In this document: positions 1 through 10,986 of the stretch, piece after piece | Layout: each line of letters opens with the position of its first letter | Position numbering within the stretch: the stretch's first letter is position 1 | Source of the DNA: Allorhizobium borbori | GTDB lineage: Bacteria; Pseudomonadota; Alphaproteobacteria; Rhizobiales; Rhizobiaceae | Direction: 5' to 3' | Assembly (NCBI RefSeq): GCF_014196535.1 | Contig: NZ_JACIDU010000010.1 | Location: 62,001 to 126,000, forward strand | Length of the DNA: 64,000 bases | Notes under the pieces: generated by a model | The model's database searches: none | What the model was told of the DNA's origin: nothing | Seen by the model: only the letters and a program-made list of their open reading frames with translations | Program-made: the position numbers and the translations under genes

Positions 1-516
1 GAGAAGGCCAAGCGTCTGGTCGAGCATGGCCGCGATGTCGTCATTCTGCTTGATTCGATCACCCGCCTTGGCCGGGCCTACAACACCGTCGTTCCCTCAT
101 CCGGCAAGGTTCTGACGGGTGGTGTGGATGCTAACGCGCTGCAGCGTCCGAAGCGTTTCTTCGGTGCGGCCCGCAATATTGAAGAGGGTGGCTCGCTCAC
201 GATTATCGCGACGGCGCTGATCGACACCGGCAGCCGCATGGATGAAGTCATCTTCGAAGAATTCAAGGGTACCGGCAACTCGGAAATCGTGCTTGACCGC
301 AAGGTTGCCGACAAGCGTATCTTCCCGGCTATGGATATTCTCAAGTCCGGTACTCGCAAGGAAGATCTTCTCGTTCCGCGTCAGGACCTGCAGAAGATTT
401 TTGTGTTGCGTCGTATTCTCGCGCCGATGGGCACGACCGACGCAATCGAGTTCCTTATGGACAAGCTCAAGCAGACGAAGACGAACGGTGATTTCTTCGA
501 TTCGATGAATACGTAA
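1..516 (+). CDS. rho: Transcription termination factor Rho, C-terminal part (5' end outside window)
   Basis: The open frame runs in from the left edge and ends at TAA 514-516, giving the last 171 residues of Rho, the hexameric RNA helicase that ends transcription. Visible family motifs are the Walker B stretch [10 protein letters not shown] near the left edge, the Q-loop region around [19 protein letters not shown], and the R-loop segment [15 protein letters not shown] followed by [14 protein letters not shown]. The end, DSMNT, is in the expected position for a full C-terminus. The N-terminal RNA-binding domain lies outside the window. A strong hairpin follows about 40 bases after the stop. 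Identification is near certain; only the 5' end is missing. Confidence 0.97.
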   Translation, partial: EKAKRLVEHGRDVVILLDSITRLGRAYNTVVPSSGKVLTGGVDANALQRPKRFFGAARNIEEGGSLTIIATALIDTGSRMDEVIFEEFKGTGNSEIVLDRKVADKRIFPAMDILKSGTRKEDLLVPRQDLQKIFVLRRILAPMGTTDAIEFLMDKLKQTKTNGDFFDSMNT

Positions 517-558
517 TCCTTAGCCGGATTCGTCATTAAGTTCGCGCACAAAGCTAAT

Positions 559-588
559 AAAACCCGTCGCATCGCTGCGGCGGGTTTT
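559..588 (+). terminator. Rho-independent terminator after rho
   Basis: A perfect or near-perfect inverted repeat (12-base arms with one G-T pair, 6-base loop) starts with an A run and ends with TTTT, 42 bases after the rho stop. The rest of the 282-base gap up to mnmE holds no gene that I can support. Confidence 0.85.
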
Positions 589-798
589 ATGTATGGATGG
601 GCCGCGGCGCCTTCCACCGCTATCGTAAGCGGGTGATTCCAGACTTGATCTTTCCATAAAGCTCGTCCAAGACAGCAGCACTTCGCTCTGATCTCAACGC
701 GCATCTCGCGCGCTTTGCCACTTCGGTGCATCCTGGCGAAGCGATCCACAATCAACCGGGTCCGGCACATCCGTAGATGACCCTTCCTTTGGTGCTGA

Positions 799-2124
799 AT
801 GGCGTACTCCGAAGATACAATCTTTGCCCTGTCCTCGGGCAGCTTGCCAAGCGGTGTCGCAGTAGTTCGCGTCAGTGGTCCCGAGGCATTGCGCGTTGCC
901 GCGGCGTTGACAGGCACGGAAATCAAAGCGCGAACGGCGGTTCTACGAACGATTCGAAGCCGAAATAATGAGGTCATAGACAAAGGATTGGTTCTGACCT
1001 TCCCGGGTCCCCACTCGTTTACAGGTGAGAACAGCGTTGAATTTCACCTTCACGGCGGTCGGGCCGTTGTGTACAGGCTCCTTGACGAACTGGCCGCCAT
1101 AACCGGGCTTCGTCAGGCTGAAGCTGGTGAATTTTCACGTCGCGCCTTTGAGAATGGCAAGGCTGATCTCGTTGAAATGGAGGGATTGGCCGATCTGATC
1201 GCTGCCGAAACGGAAATGCAGCGTCGCCTTGCAATGGAACAGAGCTTTGGCGGTCTATCTTCCATTTATACTGGCTGGGCCGACACATTGACCCGCATGC
1301 GGGCGCTGATCGAGGCCGAGCTGGACTTTGCCGACGAAGATGACGTGCCCGGTTCCGTGTCGGATCAGGTCTGGAAAAAGGTTGTGCATCTCAGCGACGA
1401 GATGAACGCCCACTTACGACAGGCCGGACAGGGTGAAATTATTCGGAATGGGCTGAAAGTCGTGATTTCCGGTCCACCGAACGCGGGTAAGTCGAGCCTT
1501 ATGAACGTTCTGGCCGGAAGCGATCTGGCAATTGTTACGGATGTTGCCGGGACAACGCGGGATGTGCTTCATGTCGATCTCGACATTGGCGGTTATCTCG
1601 TCCGTCTCTACGATACCGCCGGCTTGCGCGAAACCGATGAGCGGGTGGAGCAGGAAGGCATCAAGCGTGCCTTGCGAGCGGCTCAATCGGCCGATATCGT
1701 CCTTTATGTCGAAGAGATCGGTCAAGGAACGGTCCTGTCGCTTTTGGATGATACCAAGAAATCGATTCGGATCGGAAACAAAATCGATTTACACCAGGAT
1801 GACCCTGCCACCGCGGATTACGACCTCTGCATTTCAACCGTGGACGGAACGGGGTTGGATACGCTAAAACAAATGCTCATTGGCGACCTTGAAGTTCTCA
1901 ATCAACATTCGGGCTTTGTGCTTCCTGTTCGGGCCCGTCAAGTCGGGCATTTGAGAGCTGCGCAGACCTGTCTTGTCGAAGCGTTGACGAATGACCATTT
2001 GGGGTTGGATGTCCGCAGCGAATTTTTGCGCATGGCCGGCCACGAATTGGGAAAAGTAACGGGACGCGTTGATGTCGAGCAATTGCTTGATGTGATCTTT
2101 TCCGAATTCTGCATTGGTAAATGA
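799..2124 (+). CDS. mnmE: tRNA modification GTPase MnmE (TrmE)
   Basis: A 441-residue protein of normal length for MnmE, which with MnmG installs the 5-carboxymethylaminomethyl group on wobble uridine 34 of some tRNAs. The N-terminal tetrahydrofolate-binding domain is followed by a GTPase domain with the P-loop GPPNAGKS at residues 225-232, DTAG at 272-275 and NKID at 327-330. The protein ends in CIGK (438-441), the family's diagnostic C-terminus with the catalytic Cys. The ATG at 799 gives the canonical N-terminus (SEDTIFALSSG). Its partner mnmG lies 120 bases downstream, and the gap holds two parS-like palindromes. Confidence 0.96.
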   Translation: MAYSEDTIFALSSGSLPSGVAVVRVSGPEALRVAAALTGTEIKARTAVLRTIRSRNNEVIDKGLVLTFPGPHSFTGENSVEFHLHGGRAVVYRLLDELAAITGLRQAEAGEFSRRAFENGKADLVEMEGLADLIAAETEMQRRLAMEQSFGGLSSIYTGWADTLTRMRALIEAELDFADEDDVPGSVSDQVWKKVVHLSDEMNAHLRQAGQGEIIRNGLKVVISGPPNAGKSSLMNVLAGSDLAIVTDVAGTTRDVLHVDLDIGGYLVRLYDTAGLRETDERVEQEGIKRALRAAQSADIVLYVEEIGQGTVLSLLDDTKKSIRIGNKIDLHQDDPATADYDLCISTVDGTGLDTLKQMLIGDLEVLNQHSGFVLPVRARQVGHLRAAQTCLVEALTNDHLGLDVRSEFLRMAGHELGKVTGRVDVEQLLDVIFSEFCIGK

Positions 2125-2126
2125 CG

Positions 2127-2142
2127 TGACTCACGTGAAACA
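2127..2142. promoter_or_regulatory. parS: parS-like ParB-binding site 1
   Basis: The 16 bases match the widely conserved parS consensus TGTTTCACGTGAAACA at 14 positions; the two mismatches are both in the left arm. The site lies in the mnmE-mnmG gap, 2.6 kb upstream of parA. A bound ParB would load here and spread. It is the weakest of the group, supported mainly by the better site 46 bases away. Confidence 0.7.
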
Positions 2143-2172
2143 TTTTGCACCCATGGCGAGTCTGGTTGTCTG

Positions 2173-2188
2173 TGTTTCACGTGAAACG
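2173..2188. promoter_or_regulatory. parS: parS site 2, perfect 14-bp palindrome core
   Basis: Matches the parS consensus at 15 of 16 bases and contains the perfect palindrome GTTTCACGTGAAAC at 2174-2187. It lies in the intergenic region just upstream of mnmG, close to parA and parB, as expected for an origin-proximal centromere. Confidence 0.9.
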
Positions 2189-2244
2189 GATTGACACAGT
2201 ACAGGCTTGAAGGCATCTGCACGAGTTGCAGGAGTGTGAGACGC

Positions 2245-4122
2245 ATGAACCATTATGATGTCATTGTTATCGGCGGCGGTCATGCTGGCTGCGAAGCAGC
2301 AGCGGCTTCGGCGCGCCTTGGGGCTAAGACAGCTCTTCTTACCCACAAGCGTGACACGATCGGGGTCATGTCCTGTAACCCGGCCATCGGTGGTTTGGGC
2401 AAAGGCCATTTGGTGCGCGAAATTGACGCTCTCGACGGGTTGATGGCGCGTGTCGCCGATGCGGGCGGCATCCAGTTTCGTATGCTCAATCGCAAGAAAG
2501 GGCCGGCCGTTCGTGGACCACGCACTCAGGCCGATCGGAAGCTTTATCGACTGGCCATGCAGGCGGCTATCGCTGAAATTGATAATCTTGATGTAATCGA
2601 GGGAGACGCTTTCGACCTGGCTTTGACGAACGGCCGCGTTTCGGGCGTCATCACCGCGGATGGCCGAAGCTACTCCTGCGCTGCCACCGTCTTGACAACC
2701 GGAACCTTTCTTCGCGGTCTAATCCATATTGGCGACAAGAAGATACCGGCCGGGCGCATGGGCGAAGAGCCCAGCTTAGGTCTGTCGCAGACCTTGCTGC
2801 GAACGGGTGTTGCATTGGGCCGGCTCAAGACGGGTACGCCGGCCCGCCTGGATGGTAAGACAATCGACTGGGACGGCGTCGGACGCCAGTCGGCGGATGA
2901 CGATCTGGTTCCCTTTTCCTTTCTTACTGATAGTATCAGAAACCCCCAGATCGATTGTGGTGTTACCCGAACGACGGATGCAACCCACAAGATCATTTCA
3001 GAAAATATCGGTCGCTCGGCGATGTATTCCGGCCAGATCGAAGGTATTGGTCCGCGCTACTGCCCATCAATCGAAGACAAGATCGTTCGTTTCGGCGAGC
3101 GTGACGGTCACCAGATCTTTTTGGAGCCCGAAGGGCTGGACGATGATACGGTTTATCCGAACGGCATCTCGACATCCCTGCCTGAGGATGTTCAGGCTGC
3201 TTTCCTCAGGACGATCCCAGGGCTGGAGAAGGCGCACGTCATTCAGTACGCCTATGCCATCGAGTATGATTTTGTTGATCCGCGTGAATTGACGCCTGCC
3301 TTGGCGCTCAAAAAGCTGCCTGGCCTGTTCCTGGCTGGGCAAATCAATGGCACGACCGGATATGAGGAAGCGGCTGCACAGGGCCTTGTGGCTGGCCTGA
3401 ATGCAGCCCATCTCGCTGGTGGTCGTGAATCCTACCATTTCAGCAGGACTGATTCGTATATCGGGGTGATGATCGACGATCTTACGTCGAAGGGTGTCGC
3501 CGAGCCTTACCGTATGTTTACATCACGGGCGGAATATCGACTCTCCCTGCGGGCCGACAATGCGGATATGCGGCTCACCCCGACTGGAGAACGCCTTGGT
3601 CTGGTCGGAACAGAGCGATGGACACGGTTCTCGGCATATCGACAGGAGATTGAATCCGGTCGTGAACTGCTCCAGTCTTTGAACATCACGCCTTCAGAGG
3701 CGGCGAATTTCGGGCTTCGGTTGAATCAGGACGGCAAGCGGCGAAGCGCTTATGAGCTTTTGGCTTATCCGGAACAATCGTTGGAGCGGCTATGCCAAAT
3801 CTGGCCTGAGATTGGGTCGCTTCCTCATCGTGCTGCGAGCGCTCTTGAAATCGAGGCGGCCTATGCGGTTTATATGGACCGGCAGCGTGCCGATATTGTC
3901 GATGCGAGGCGTGAAGAGGAAAAGGTGATTCCACCCGATTTCGACTTCGGCGCTTTACCCGGCCTATCAAATGAGTTGAAACAGAAACTTAAACGATTCC
4001 AGCCAGTTAATCTCGCACAGGCGGGTCGGATCGATGGTATGACACCTGCAGCTCTGTCACTCATACTTGCTTATCTGCGAAAAGATTCTGATCCGAAACA
4101 ATTTGCAACGCGTCACACGTAA
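2245..4122 (+). CDS. mnmG: tRNA uridine-5-carboxymethylaminomethyl modification enzyme MnmG (GidA)
   Basis: A 625-residue FAD-dependent partner of MnmE that acts on wobble uridine 34. The dinucleotide-binding motif GGGHAGCEA is at residues 10-18 right after the start. The family signatures around [26 protein letters not shown] and [13 protein letters not shown] are present. The frame is open from 2191, but I choose the ATG at 2245 because AGGAG at 2230-2234 sits at good spacing and the FAD fold then starts at the usual place. It ends 13 bases before rsmG, so mnmG-rsmG-parA-parB probably form one transcription unit. Confidence 0.96.
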   Translation: MNHYDVIVIGGGHAGCEAAAASARLGAKTALLTHKRDTIGVMSCNPAIGGLGKGHLVREIDALDGLMARVADAGGIQFRMLNRKKGPAVRGPRTQADRKLYRLAMQAAIAEIDNLDVIEGDAFDLALTNGRVSGVITADGRSYSCAATVLTTGTFLRGLIHIGDKKIPAGRMGEEPSLGLSQTLLRTGVALGRLKTGTPARLDGKTIDWDGVGRQSADDDLVPFSFLTDSIRNPQIDCGVTRTTDATHKIISENIGRSAMYSGQIEGIGPRYCPSIEDKIVRFGERDGHQIFLEPEGLDDDTVYPNGISTSLPEDVQAAFLRTIPGLEKAHVIQYAYAIEYDFVDPRELTPALALKKLPGLFLAGQINGTTGYEEAAAQGLVAGLNAAHLAGGRESYHFSRTDSYIGVMIDDLTSKGVAEPYRMFTSRAEYRLSLRADNADMRLTPTGERLGLVGTERWTRFSAYRQEIESGRELLQSLNITPSEAANFGLRLNQDGKRRSAYELLAYPEQSLERLCQIWPEIGSLPHRAASALEIEAAYAVYMDRQRADIVDARREEEKVIPPDFDFGALPGLSNELKQKLKRFQPVNLAQAGRIDGMTPAALSLILAYLRKDSDPKQFATRHT

Positions 4123-4135
4123 AGCGAGTCTTCCT

Positions 4136-4753
4136 ATGAATTTGAACGGCCTCCGCGTTTCACGTGAAACACAGGAGAAACTGGAGCATTTCGCAGCGCT
4201 TTTTCAGAAATGGGCGAAGTCGATCAATCTCGTGGCGCCTTCCACCAAGGAAACGTTGTGGAGCCGCCATATTGCGGACAGTGCTCGTGTTTTCCAAATT
4301 CTTCCCGGGCCGCGGGAATGGGTTGATCTTGGGAGCGGCGGCGGTTTCCCGGGCATTATTACCGCCATTTTGTTGAGTGAAGCCGGCGCTGGATGGGTTC
4401 ATCTCGTCGAGAGCAACAATAAGAAGGCAGCCTTCCTACGAGTTGCGCTGAATGAAACCGGCGCGCGTGGGTCGGTCCATGCCAAGCGTATTGAAGACGC
4501 ATCCAGCTTAATCCCGGCCTGTGATGTTGTTTCTGCACGCGCCTTGGCCGAACTGGACAAGCTACTCGACTACGCCTCGCCCTGGATGTGCGATGGGCGT
4601 AAGGCTAGTGCCATCTTTCACAAAGGACGGGATTATCGCGCGGAACTCGATAAAGCGCGTGGTCGGTGGGACTTCGATCTGGTAATACATGAAAGCAAGG
4701 TTGAGGCCGACTCCGTTCTTCTGGAGATAAACGCCCTCACCGCAAAAGCTTAA
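4136..4753 (+). CDS. rsmG: 16S rRNA (guanine527-N7)-methyltransferase RsmG (GidB)
   Basis: A 205-residue S-adenosylmethionine-dependent methyltransferase that modifies G527 of 16S rRNA. The SAM-binding motif [11 protein letters not shown] follows about 60 residues from the start, and the later [14 protein letters not shown] segment is typical of RsmG. The frame is open upstream, but the ATG at 4136 gives the normal length and avoids overlap with mnmG. A parS-type palindrome lies inside the coding region and encodes residues around VSRET (7-11). Confidence 0.94.
   Translation: MNLNGLRVSRETQEKLEHFAALFQKWAKSINLVAPSTKETLWSRHIADSARVFQILPGPREWVDLGSGGGFPGIITAILLSEAGAGWVHLVESNNKKAAFLRVALNETGARGSVHAKRIEDASSLIPACDVVSARALAELDKLLDYASPWMCDGRKASAIFHKGRDYRAELDKARGRWDFDLVIHESKVEADSVLLEINALTAKA
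4156..4171. promoter_or_regulatory. parS: parS site 3, inside the rsmG coding region
   Basis: Matches the parS consensus at 15 of 16 bases with a perfect 14-base palindrome at 4157-4170. It lies within the first 12 codons of rsmG, about 600 bases upstream of parA. The bases serve both as ParB target and as codons. Confidence 0.9.
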
Positions 4754-4772
4754 TCCGATTTAGGTGGTAGGT

Positions 4773-5570
<798 letters not shown>

Positions 5571-5643
5571 TTCCGCTTTTGCGATTTGATTCCATATCTG
5601 CCGACCTTTGTTCGGTACGGTTGAAATTTTATAGGAGTTATCA

Positions 5644-6534
5644 ATGAGCGACGATGTTTCCAAGCGGCGTTTGGGACGCGGTCTTGCGGCATTGATTGGC
5701 GAAATCGACCAGTCCGCGCCCGTTGGGGATACTCGTTCCGAGCCCGTTAGCGCAGACCGTAATGTGCCTATCGAGTTTATTTCGCGAAACCCACGCAACC
5801 CACGACGCCAGTTTAATGAGGTTGAGCTTCAGGACCTCGCTAATTCCATTCGTCAGCACGGTATCGTTCAACCAGTAGTGGTTAGGCGGATGCCTGGCGA
5901 TGCGTTTGAGTTGATTGCCGGTGAACGTCGGTGGCGGGCCGCGCAATTGGCCGGGCTGACGGAGATTCCTGTTATCATTCGGGATGTCGATGATCGCACA
6001 GCGCTTGAGATTGCGATTGTCGAAAACGTCCAACGGTCTGACCTTAATCCGTTGGAAGAGGCTCTTGGTTACGAGCAGTTGATTGCGGAGCATGGCTACA
6101 CGCAGAACGACCTTGGAGAGATCATCGGCAAGAGCCGTAGCCACGTCGCAAACAGCCTTCGTCTGCTGAAATTGCCCGACCCCGTTCGAAACATGCTGTA
6201 TGAGGGCTCCCTATCGGCCGGACACGCGCGTGCGCTGGTCCTGACATCCGATCCCTCTGCACTTGCTCGCAAGATCGTCGATAAAGGCATGTCTGTGCGC
6301 GATGCCGAACGTTTGGCGCAGAATGACATCAAGGCGCAGTCCGAGACCAAAGTTGGCCCTGTTTCTCTACCGGAGAAGGACTCGGATACCCTCGCTCTTG
6401 AACGCTCCCTTACGGACGCGCTGGGTCTTGATGTCAAAATCAACCACCGTGCTTCCGGTGGGCAGGTTCGCATCTCCTACAAAACCCTGGAGCAACTTGA
6501 AGAAATCTGCCGCCTTCTCGAAGCACGGAATTGA
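5644..6534 (+). CDS. parB: Chromosome partitioning protein ParB
   Basis: A 296-residue ParB family protein that binds parS and CTP, forms sliding clamps and activates ParA. The N-terminal KRRLGRGLAALIG segment is the ParA-contact region. The CTP-binding motif GERRWRA is at residues 93-99, followed by the NPLEEA motif and a helix-turn-helix around KSRSHVANSLRLLKL. A C-terminal dimerisation segment ends the protein. AGGAG lies seven bases before the ATG. It converges with holA, with only 27 bases between the stops and no clear hairpin. Confidence 0.96.
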   Translation: MSDDVSKRRLGRGLAALIGEIDQSAPVGDTRSEPVSADRNVPIEFISRNPRNPRRQFNEVELQDLANSIRQHGIVQPVVVRRMPGDAFELIAGERRWRAAQLAGLTEIPVIIRDVDDRTALEIAIVENVQRSDLNPLEEALGYEQLIAEHGYTQNDLGEIIGKSRSHVANSLRLLKLPDPVRNMLYEGSLSAGHARALVLTSDPSALARKIVDKGMSVRDAERLAQNDIKAQSETKVGPVSLPEKDSDTLALERSLTDALGLDVKINHRASGGQVRISYKTLEQLEEICRLLEARN

Positions 6535-6561
6535 TTTAGCCGGATTCAGTAGCCGGATTCT

Positions 6562-7608
6562 TCATCCCATCCGTTGACGTTGAGACGACTGAACGGTGAT
6601 CGATAACAATGTATGCAGTGCGATGGATTCTTCCAGCGCCTGCTTTTGTCTCGTCTGGAAAATGGCCGCCTGCAGGCGATTCATTTCCCGGGCGATGGCT
6701 GCGCTGTTCCACGTTTTCAATGCCTGTTCCACGGCCGGCTTGCGCTTGAAGTGAATACCGCGACCGAAGGTCTGCATTACCTGCGCGATCGGCGTCTTCT
6801 TGTCATCCATTTCGGCCCGCATCTGATCGAGCATCTGAAATTGCCTCAGACAGCCCTGTAGAACAAGAAAGACAGGTGTTTTCGACGTCGTGATCTTGCG
6901 CATGGCGTGAAAGAAGCCGTTGCGATCGCCAGTCAGCACTGCGTCGACGGCCTCGTCGGTCGATATGGCGCTGGCATCGCCGATGATAGCGGCTACATCG
7001 TCTTCATCGATTGTCGTCTGCCCTTTGGCGTAAAGAGCGAGCTTCTGCAGTTCGTTGCGAGAGGCGAGGCGGTCACCGCCGATCGATTCCAGCAGAAACT
7101 CGCGGGCGCCTGGCGTTATGCGCAGTCCTTCAGCGCCGAGTTCTCGGTCGATCAGGGCGTTCAGCGCGCGTGCGTCATCGGCATAGCAGGGAATGGCGGC
7201 AACGGTTGATGCCTGCTCGGCCAGCTTGCGAACGCCTGCACCCTTCTTGATGTCGCCTGCTTCAATAATAACGGTGCTGTCTGCCGGTGGCGCAGAGGCG
7301 AGAACGGTGAGCGCATCGACAAGCGCCTTCTCGGTACCGGAGGCCTTGACCCAGATCAGTTTTCCACCACCGAAGAGGCCAATGGTGTTGGCTTCATCCA
7401 GCAGACGGCCAGGATCATTCTGCAGTACGGAAGCATCGAGTTTCACGACAGCAAAGGGATCGTCGAGTGCGATGCCGCTGACCTTGGCCAGAGCGCCTGC
7501 CCGCTCGGAGACGAGGCCACGGTCGGGTCCATAGACGAGAAAAAGCCGGCTTGTGCGGGCTGAACGTTGCAGAAAGCCGTCGAATTCGTGGGATTTGATT
7601 TCCGTCAT
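6562..7608 (-). CDS. holA: DNA polymerase III delta subunit HolA
   Basis: A 348-residue protein with the HolA layout: an N-terminal region around FLVYGPDRGLVSERA, an AAA+-like middle and a C-terminal helical collar domain. Delta opens the beta clamp within the clamp-loader complex. It is the last gene of the leuS-lptE-holA unit, and lptE-holA adjacency is very common in proteobacteria. Family assignment is from whole-length similarity and context, as HolA has no functional Walker A motif. Confidence 0.9.
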   Translation of the reverse strand: MTEIKSHEFDGFLQRSARTSRLFLVYGPDRGLVSERAGALAKVSGIALDDPFAVVKLDASVLQNDPGRLLDEANTIGLFGGGKLIWVKASGTEKALVDALTVLASAPPADSTVIIEAGDIKKGAGVRKLAEQASTVAAIPCYADDARALNALIDRELGAEGLRITPGAREFLLESIGGDRLASRNELQKLALYAKGQTTIDEDDVAAIIGDASAISTDEAVDAVLTGDRNGFFHAMRKITTSKTPVFLVLQGCLRQFQMLDQMRAEMDDKKTPIAQVMQTFGRGIHFKRKPAVEQALKTWNSAAIAREMNRLQAAIFQTRQKQALEESIALHTLLSITVQSSQRQRMG

Positions 7609-7668
7609 CGGATACTTGTCCCGCTTTGGGCGGCCCTTCCCACATCGGCAGAAAGGGGCCGCATTGTC

Positions 7669-8190
7669 TTACTGGGAAAGCGCGCCGGCGAGGTCCATGC
7701 GGATGAATTCTGCCACTTCCCGGGCAGCCCTGTCTTCGGCATCGCGGATCGCGCGAAGCTTGGCGAATTCCTGTGCGGGATAATCAACCAGAGCGATGGC
7801 GGAACGATGACCTGCCTTGACGATCTCGCCGGTCTTGGCACGCTTCAGCGTGTAGGAAGCATTGACGATGATGCGGCCGGCACGGGCCGTGTCCGATGTC
7901 GCGTCAATGAGAACGCCAATGGCGCGGCTCTTGACGTCGAGCTGAACCTCATAATCCGGGTTCGTCGCTTCGCCAGCACCACCGGATGCCAGGAAAATCA
8001 GACGGTTACGCACTTCCTGCGTGACGCGGTCCTTGGCGTCGGAAAAGCCGACCGACTTCAGCGCCGCAGGTGCGGCGCTGCCTTCGGAATAAAGCGGCTT
8101 CACCTGGCAAGCTGAAAGAAGACCTGCCGAAGCAATGAGTGCAAGGGCTGCGAGCAGCTTGCCGGTTCCGGAACGACGATCAGACGACAA
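7669..8190 (-). CDS. lptE: LPS-assembly lipoprotein LptE
   Basis: A 173-residue outer-membrane lipoprotein that plugs the LptD barrel during lipopolysaccharide export. The N-terminus has a positively charged segment, a hydrophobic stretch and the lipobox LLSAC with Cys28 as the lipidation site, then the typical QVKPLY segment. The start is TTG at 8190, preceded by AAAGGA nine bases upstream and overlapping the leuS stop by 11 bases. Translation is therefore probably coupled to leuS. Holds the usual slot between leuS and holA. Confidence 0.9.
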   Translation of the reverse strand: MSSDRRSGTGKLLAALALIASAGLLSACQVKPLYSEGSAAPAALKSVGFSDAKDRVTQEVRNRLIFLASGGAGEATNPDYEVQLDVKSRAIGVLIDATSDTARAGRIIVNASYTLKRAKTGEIVKAGHRSAIALVDYPAQEFAKLRAIRDAEDRAAREVAEFIRMDLAGALSQ

Positions 8191-10804
8191 TGTTCACAAT
8201 CCTTTGCGGGACGACGATGATCTTCTTCGGTGTGCGACCGTCGAGGGCGGTCTGAACTGCGTCGAGACCGAGTGCAGCCTGACTTACGGCATCTTGGGAT
8301 GCGTCGCGGGCGATTGTCAATTCCGCGCGCTTCTTGCCGTTGATCTGAACCGGAAGAACGATGTCGTTTTCGACAACAAGATCTTCATCGAAGGCCGGCC
8401 AGTCGGTATGGGCGACGAGCCCCTTGTTACCGAGAACGGACCAGCATTCCTCGGCCAGATGCGGCGTCATCGGCGCGATAATCTGGATCAGGATCTCGAC
8501 GGCATTGCGCAGGGCGGCTGTTGTAGCGGTGTCCGCCTTGCCGGCGGCGACAGCCTGCAAGGGTGCAGCCAGCGTGTTCACGAGTTCGTAAATTCGGGCC
8601 ACGGCCTTGTTGAAGGCCAGTTTGTCGAAATCGCCCTGAACGGCCTTCAGCGTGCGGTGAGCTGCCTGCGATACCGCGAGCGCATCGCCTTCCTTAGCCG
8701 GAGTCGCCCCCACTTCCTTCAGCCTTTCGGCGGCTTCAGAAATCAGTCGCCAGGTGCGCTGTACGAACCTGTGTGCGCCTTCGACACCGGATTCCGACCA
8801 GATCACATCACGATCCGGCGGAGAGTCGGAAAGAACGAAGAAGCGGGCGGTATCGGCACCGTAGGAGGCGATGATGTCGTCGGGATCGACCACGTTCTTC
8901 TTCGACTTCGACATCTTTTCGATGGAGCCGATCTTGATCTCTTCATTCGAGGCGAGAAGGAAGGCGCGGCGCTGCCCCTCGACTTCCTCGATGCGCAGGT
9001 CTGCAGGTGCGATCCATTCGCGGGCTGTCCCCTCGCCCTTCGAATAGGTTTCGTGCACCACCATGCCCTGGGTAAAGAGGCCCTTGAAGGGCTCCTTCAG
9101 GTCCAGATGGCCGGTCTCGCGCATGGCACGCGTGAAAAAGCGAGAATAAAGCAGGTGCAGGATCGCGTGTTCGATACCGCCGATATACTGATCGACGGGC
9201 AGCCAGTGGTTGGCCGCCTTGGGATCGGTCGGATTGTTTTCCCACGGGGCGGTGAAGCGGGCGAAATACCAGCTCGAATCCACGAAGGTGTCCATGGTGT
9301 CCGTTTCGCGGCGGGCATCTTTGCCGCATTGCGGGCAGGCCACATGGCGCCAGGTGGCGTGACGATCGAGCGGGTTGCCGGGCACGTCGAAGGTCACGTC
9401 GTCGGGCAGCTTAACCGGCAGATCCTTCTTCGGCACGGGCACGATACCGCAGACTTCGCAATGGATGACCGGGATCGGGCAGCCCCAGTAACGCTGGCGG
9501 GAAATGCCCCAGTCACGCAGGCGGAAGTTCACCTTGCGCTCACCCTGCGGCGCGTTGCCCAGTGTCTGCGCCGTCAGGCGGTTCGCCACTTCCTGGAAGG
9601 CGGCTTCCGTGGTCAGTCCATCGAGGAAGCGTGAATTGATCATCACGCCGTCGCCGTCATAGGCCTCGTCGCCCACCGTGAAGGTTGCGGCGTCGCCATC
9701 GGCGGGCATGACCACGGGCACGACCGGCAGGTCATACTTGCGGGCGAAATCAAGGTCGCGCTGGTCGCCGGAGGGGCAGCCGAAGATCGCGCCCGTGCCG
9801 TAGTCCATCAACACGAAATTGGCGACGTAAACCGGCAGTTCCCATGAAGGATCGAGCGGATGACGCACGCGGATGCCGGTATCGATACCCTTCTTCTCCG
9901 CCGTTTCCAGCGCCGCCAGCGAGGTGCCGGCGCGGCGGCATTCATCGCAGAATTCGGCGATTTCGACGCTCTTTTCAGCGGCTTCCTTTGCCAGCGGGTG
10001 GTCGGCCGCGATAGCGAGGAAGGACGCGCCAAACAGCGTATCCGGGCGCGTGGTGTAGACCGTTACATCGGACGCATTGGCCGTGCCGGCAACGACTTCC
10101 CAGCGCACGAGCATGCCTTCGGAGCGGCCGATCCAGTTCTTCTGCATCAGGCGCACTTTTTCCGGCCACTGGTCGAGCGTGTCGAGCGCTTCCAGCAGGT
10201 CTTCGGCAAAGTCGGTGATCTTGAAGAACCACTGCGTCAGTTCACGCTGTTCAACCAGCGCGCCGGAGCGCCAGCCGCGGCCTTCGATGACCTGTTCGTT
10301 GGCCAGAACCGTCTGGTCGACCGGGTCCCAGTTGACCTTGGATTGCTTGCGGTAGACGAGACCCTTTTCCAGCATGTCGATGAAAAGATGCTGCTGGCGG
10401 TGATAGTAATCGACATCGCAGGTGGCGAATTCGCGCGACCAGTCCAGCGACAGGCCCATGGACTTGAGCTGACTGCGCATGGTGGCGATGTTCTCGTAGG
10501 TCCACGCCTTCGGGTGGGTCTTGTTCTGCATGGCGGCGTTTTCGGCGGGCATGCCGAAGGCGTCCCAGCCCATGGGGTGCAGCACGTTATAACCGCGCGC
10601 GCGCTTGTAGCGTGCCACGACATCGCCGAGCGAGTAGTTGCGCACATGGCCCATGTGGATGCGGCCCGACGGATACGGGAACATCTCGAGGACGTAATAT
10701 TTCTCGCGCGGATCGTCGTTCTTCGTGGTGAAGACCTGCGCTTCGTCCCAGGTCTTCTGCCAACGGGGTTCGGCGTCACGCGGATTGTATCGTTCGGTTG
10801 CCAT
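8180..10804 (-). CDS. leuS: Leucyl-tRNA synthetase
   Basis: An 874-residue class I aminoacyl-tRNA synthetase that charges tRNA-Leu. The HIGH-type motif HMGH is at residues 50-53, and KMSKS is at about 630-634. The CP1 editing domain lies between them (T-rich region around [11 protein letters not shown]), and the zinc-type CxxC patterns (CEVC, CPQC) are visible. The frame is open 17 codons further upstream, but ATG at 10804 ([13 protein letters not shown]) gives the family N-terminus. First gene of the operon with lptE and holA; divergent from the yggS-like gene across a 182-base gap. Confidence 0.97.
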   Translation of the reverse strand: MATERYNPRDAEPRWQKTWDEAQVFTTKNDDPREKYYVLEMFPYPSGRIHMGHVRNYSLGDVVARYKRARGYNVLHPMGWDAFGMPAENAAMQNKTHPKAWTYENIATMRSQLKSMGLSLDWSREFATCDVDYYHRQQHLFIDMLEKGLVYRKQSKVNWDPVDQTVLANEQVIEGRGWRSGALVEQRELTQWFFKITDFAEDLLEALDTLDQWPEKVRLMQKNWIGRSEGMLVRWEVVAGTANASDVTVYTTRPDTLFGASFLAIAADHPLAKEAAEKSVEIAEFCDECRRAGTSLAALETAEKKGIDTGIRVRHPLDPSWELPVYVANFVLMDYGTGAIFGCPSGDQRDLDFARKYDLPVVPVVMPADGDAATFTVGDEAYDGDGVMINSRFLDGLTTEAAFQEVANRLTAQTLGNAPQGERKVNFRLRDWGISRQRYWGCPIPVIHCEVCGIVPVPKKDLPVKLPDDVTFDVPGNPLDRHATWRHVACPQCGKDARRETDTMDTFVDSSWYFARFTAPWENNPTDPKAANHWLPVDQYIGGIEHAILHLLYSRFFTRAMRETGHLDLKEPFKGLFTQGMVVHETYSKGEGTAREWIAPADLRIEEVEGQRRAFLLASNEEIKIGSIEKMSKSKKNVVDPDDIIASYGADTARFFVLSDSPPDRDVIWSESGVEGAHRFVQRTWRLISEAAERLKEVGATPAKEGDALAVSQAAHRTLKAVQGDFDKLAFNKAVARIYELVNTLAAPLQAVAAGKADTATTAALRNAVEILIQIIAPMTPHLAEECWSVLGNKGLVAHTDWPAFDEDLVVENDIVLPVQINGKKRAELTIARDASQDAVSQAALGLDAVQTALDGRTPKKIIVVPQRIVNIVV

Positions 10805-10986
10805 GCTGTTCATTCCGGGAAATGCGGGAAAAAGAGTCGGGCTGACCTTCACCACGAAAGGCGGGAAGCGTCAAGTAAAACGGCCTTGCGGGGCCTCTTC
10901 GCGCTGCAAAATAGCCCCTCCTCCCTTGGCAAGAACCGCCTCATGGCGCTACAGCTTTGCCGGCAATTTCCGGAAGGACGAGAACC

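Noticed and set aside
381-983. Long minus-strand frame across the rho-mnmE gap
   Set aside because: It overlaps rho and mnmE on the other strand and has low-complexity composition.
7436-7452. TTTCACGA half-site in holA as parS
   Set aside because: Only one arm is present, so no palindrome exists.
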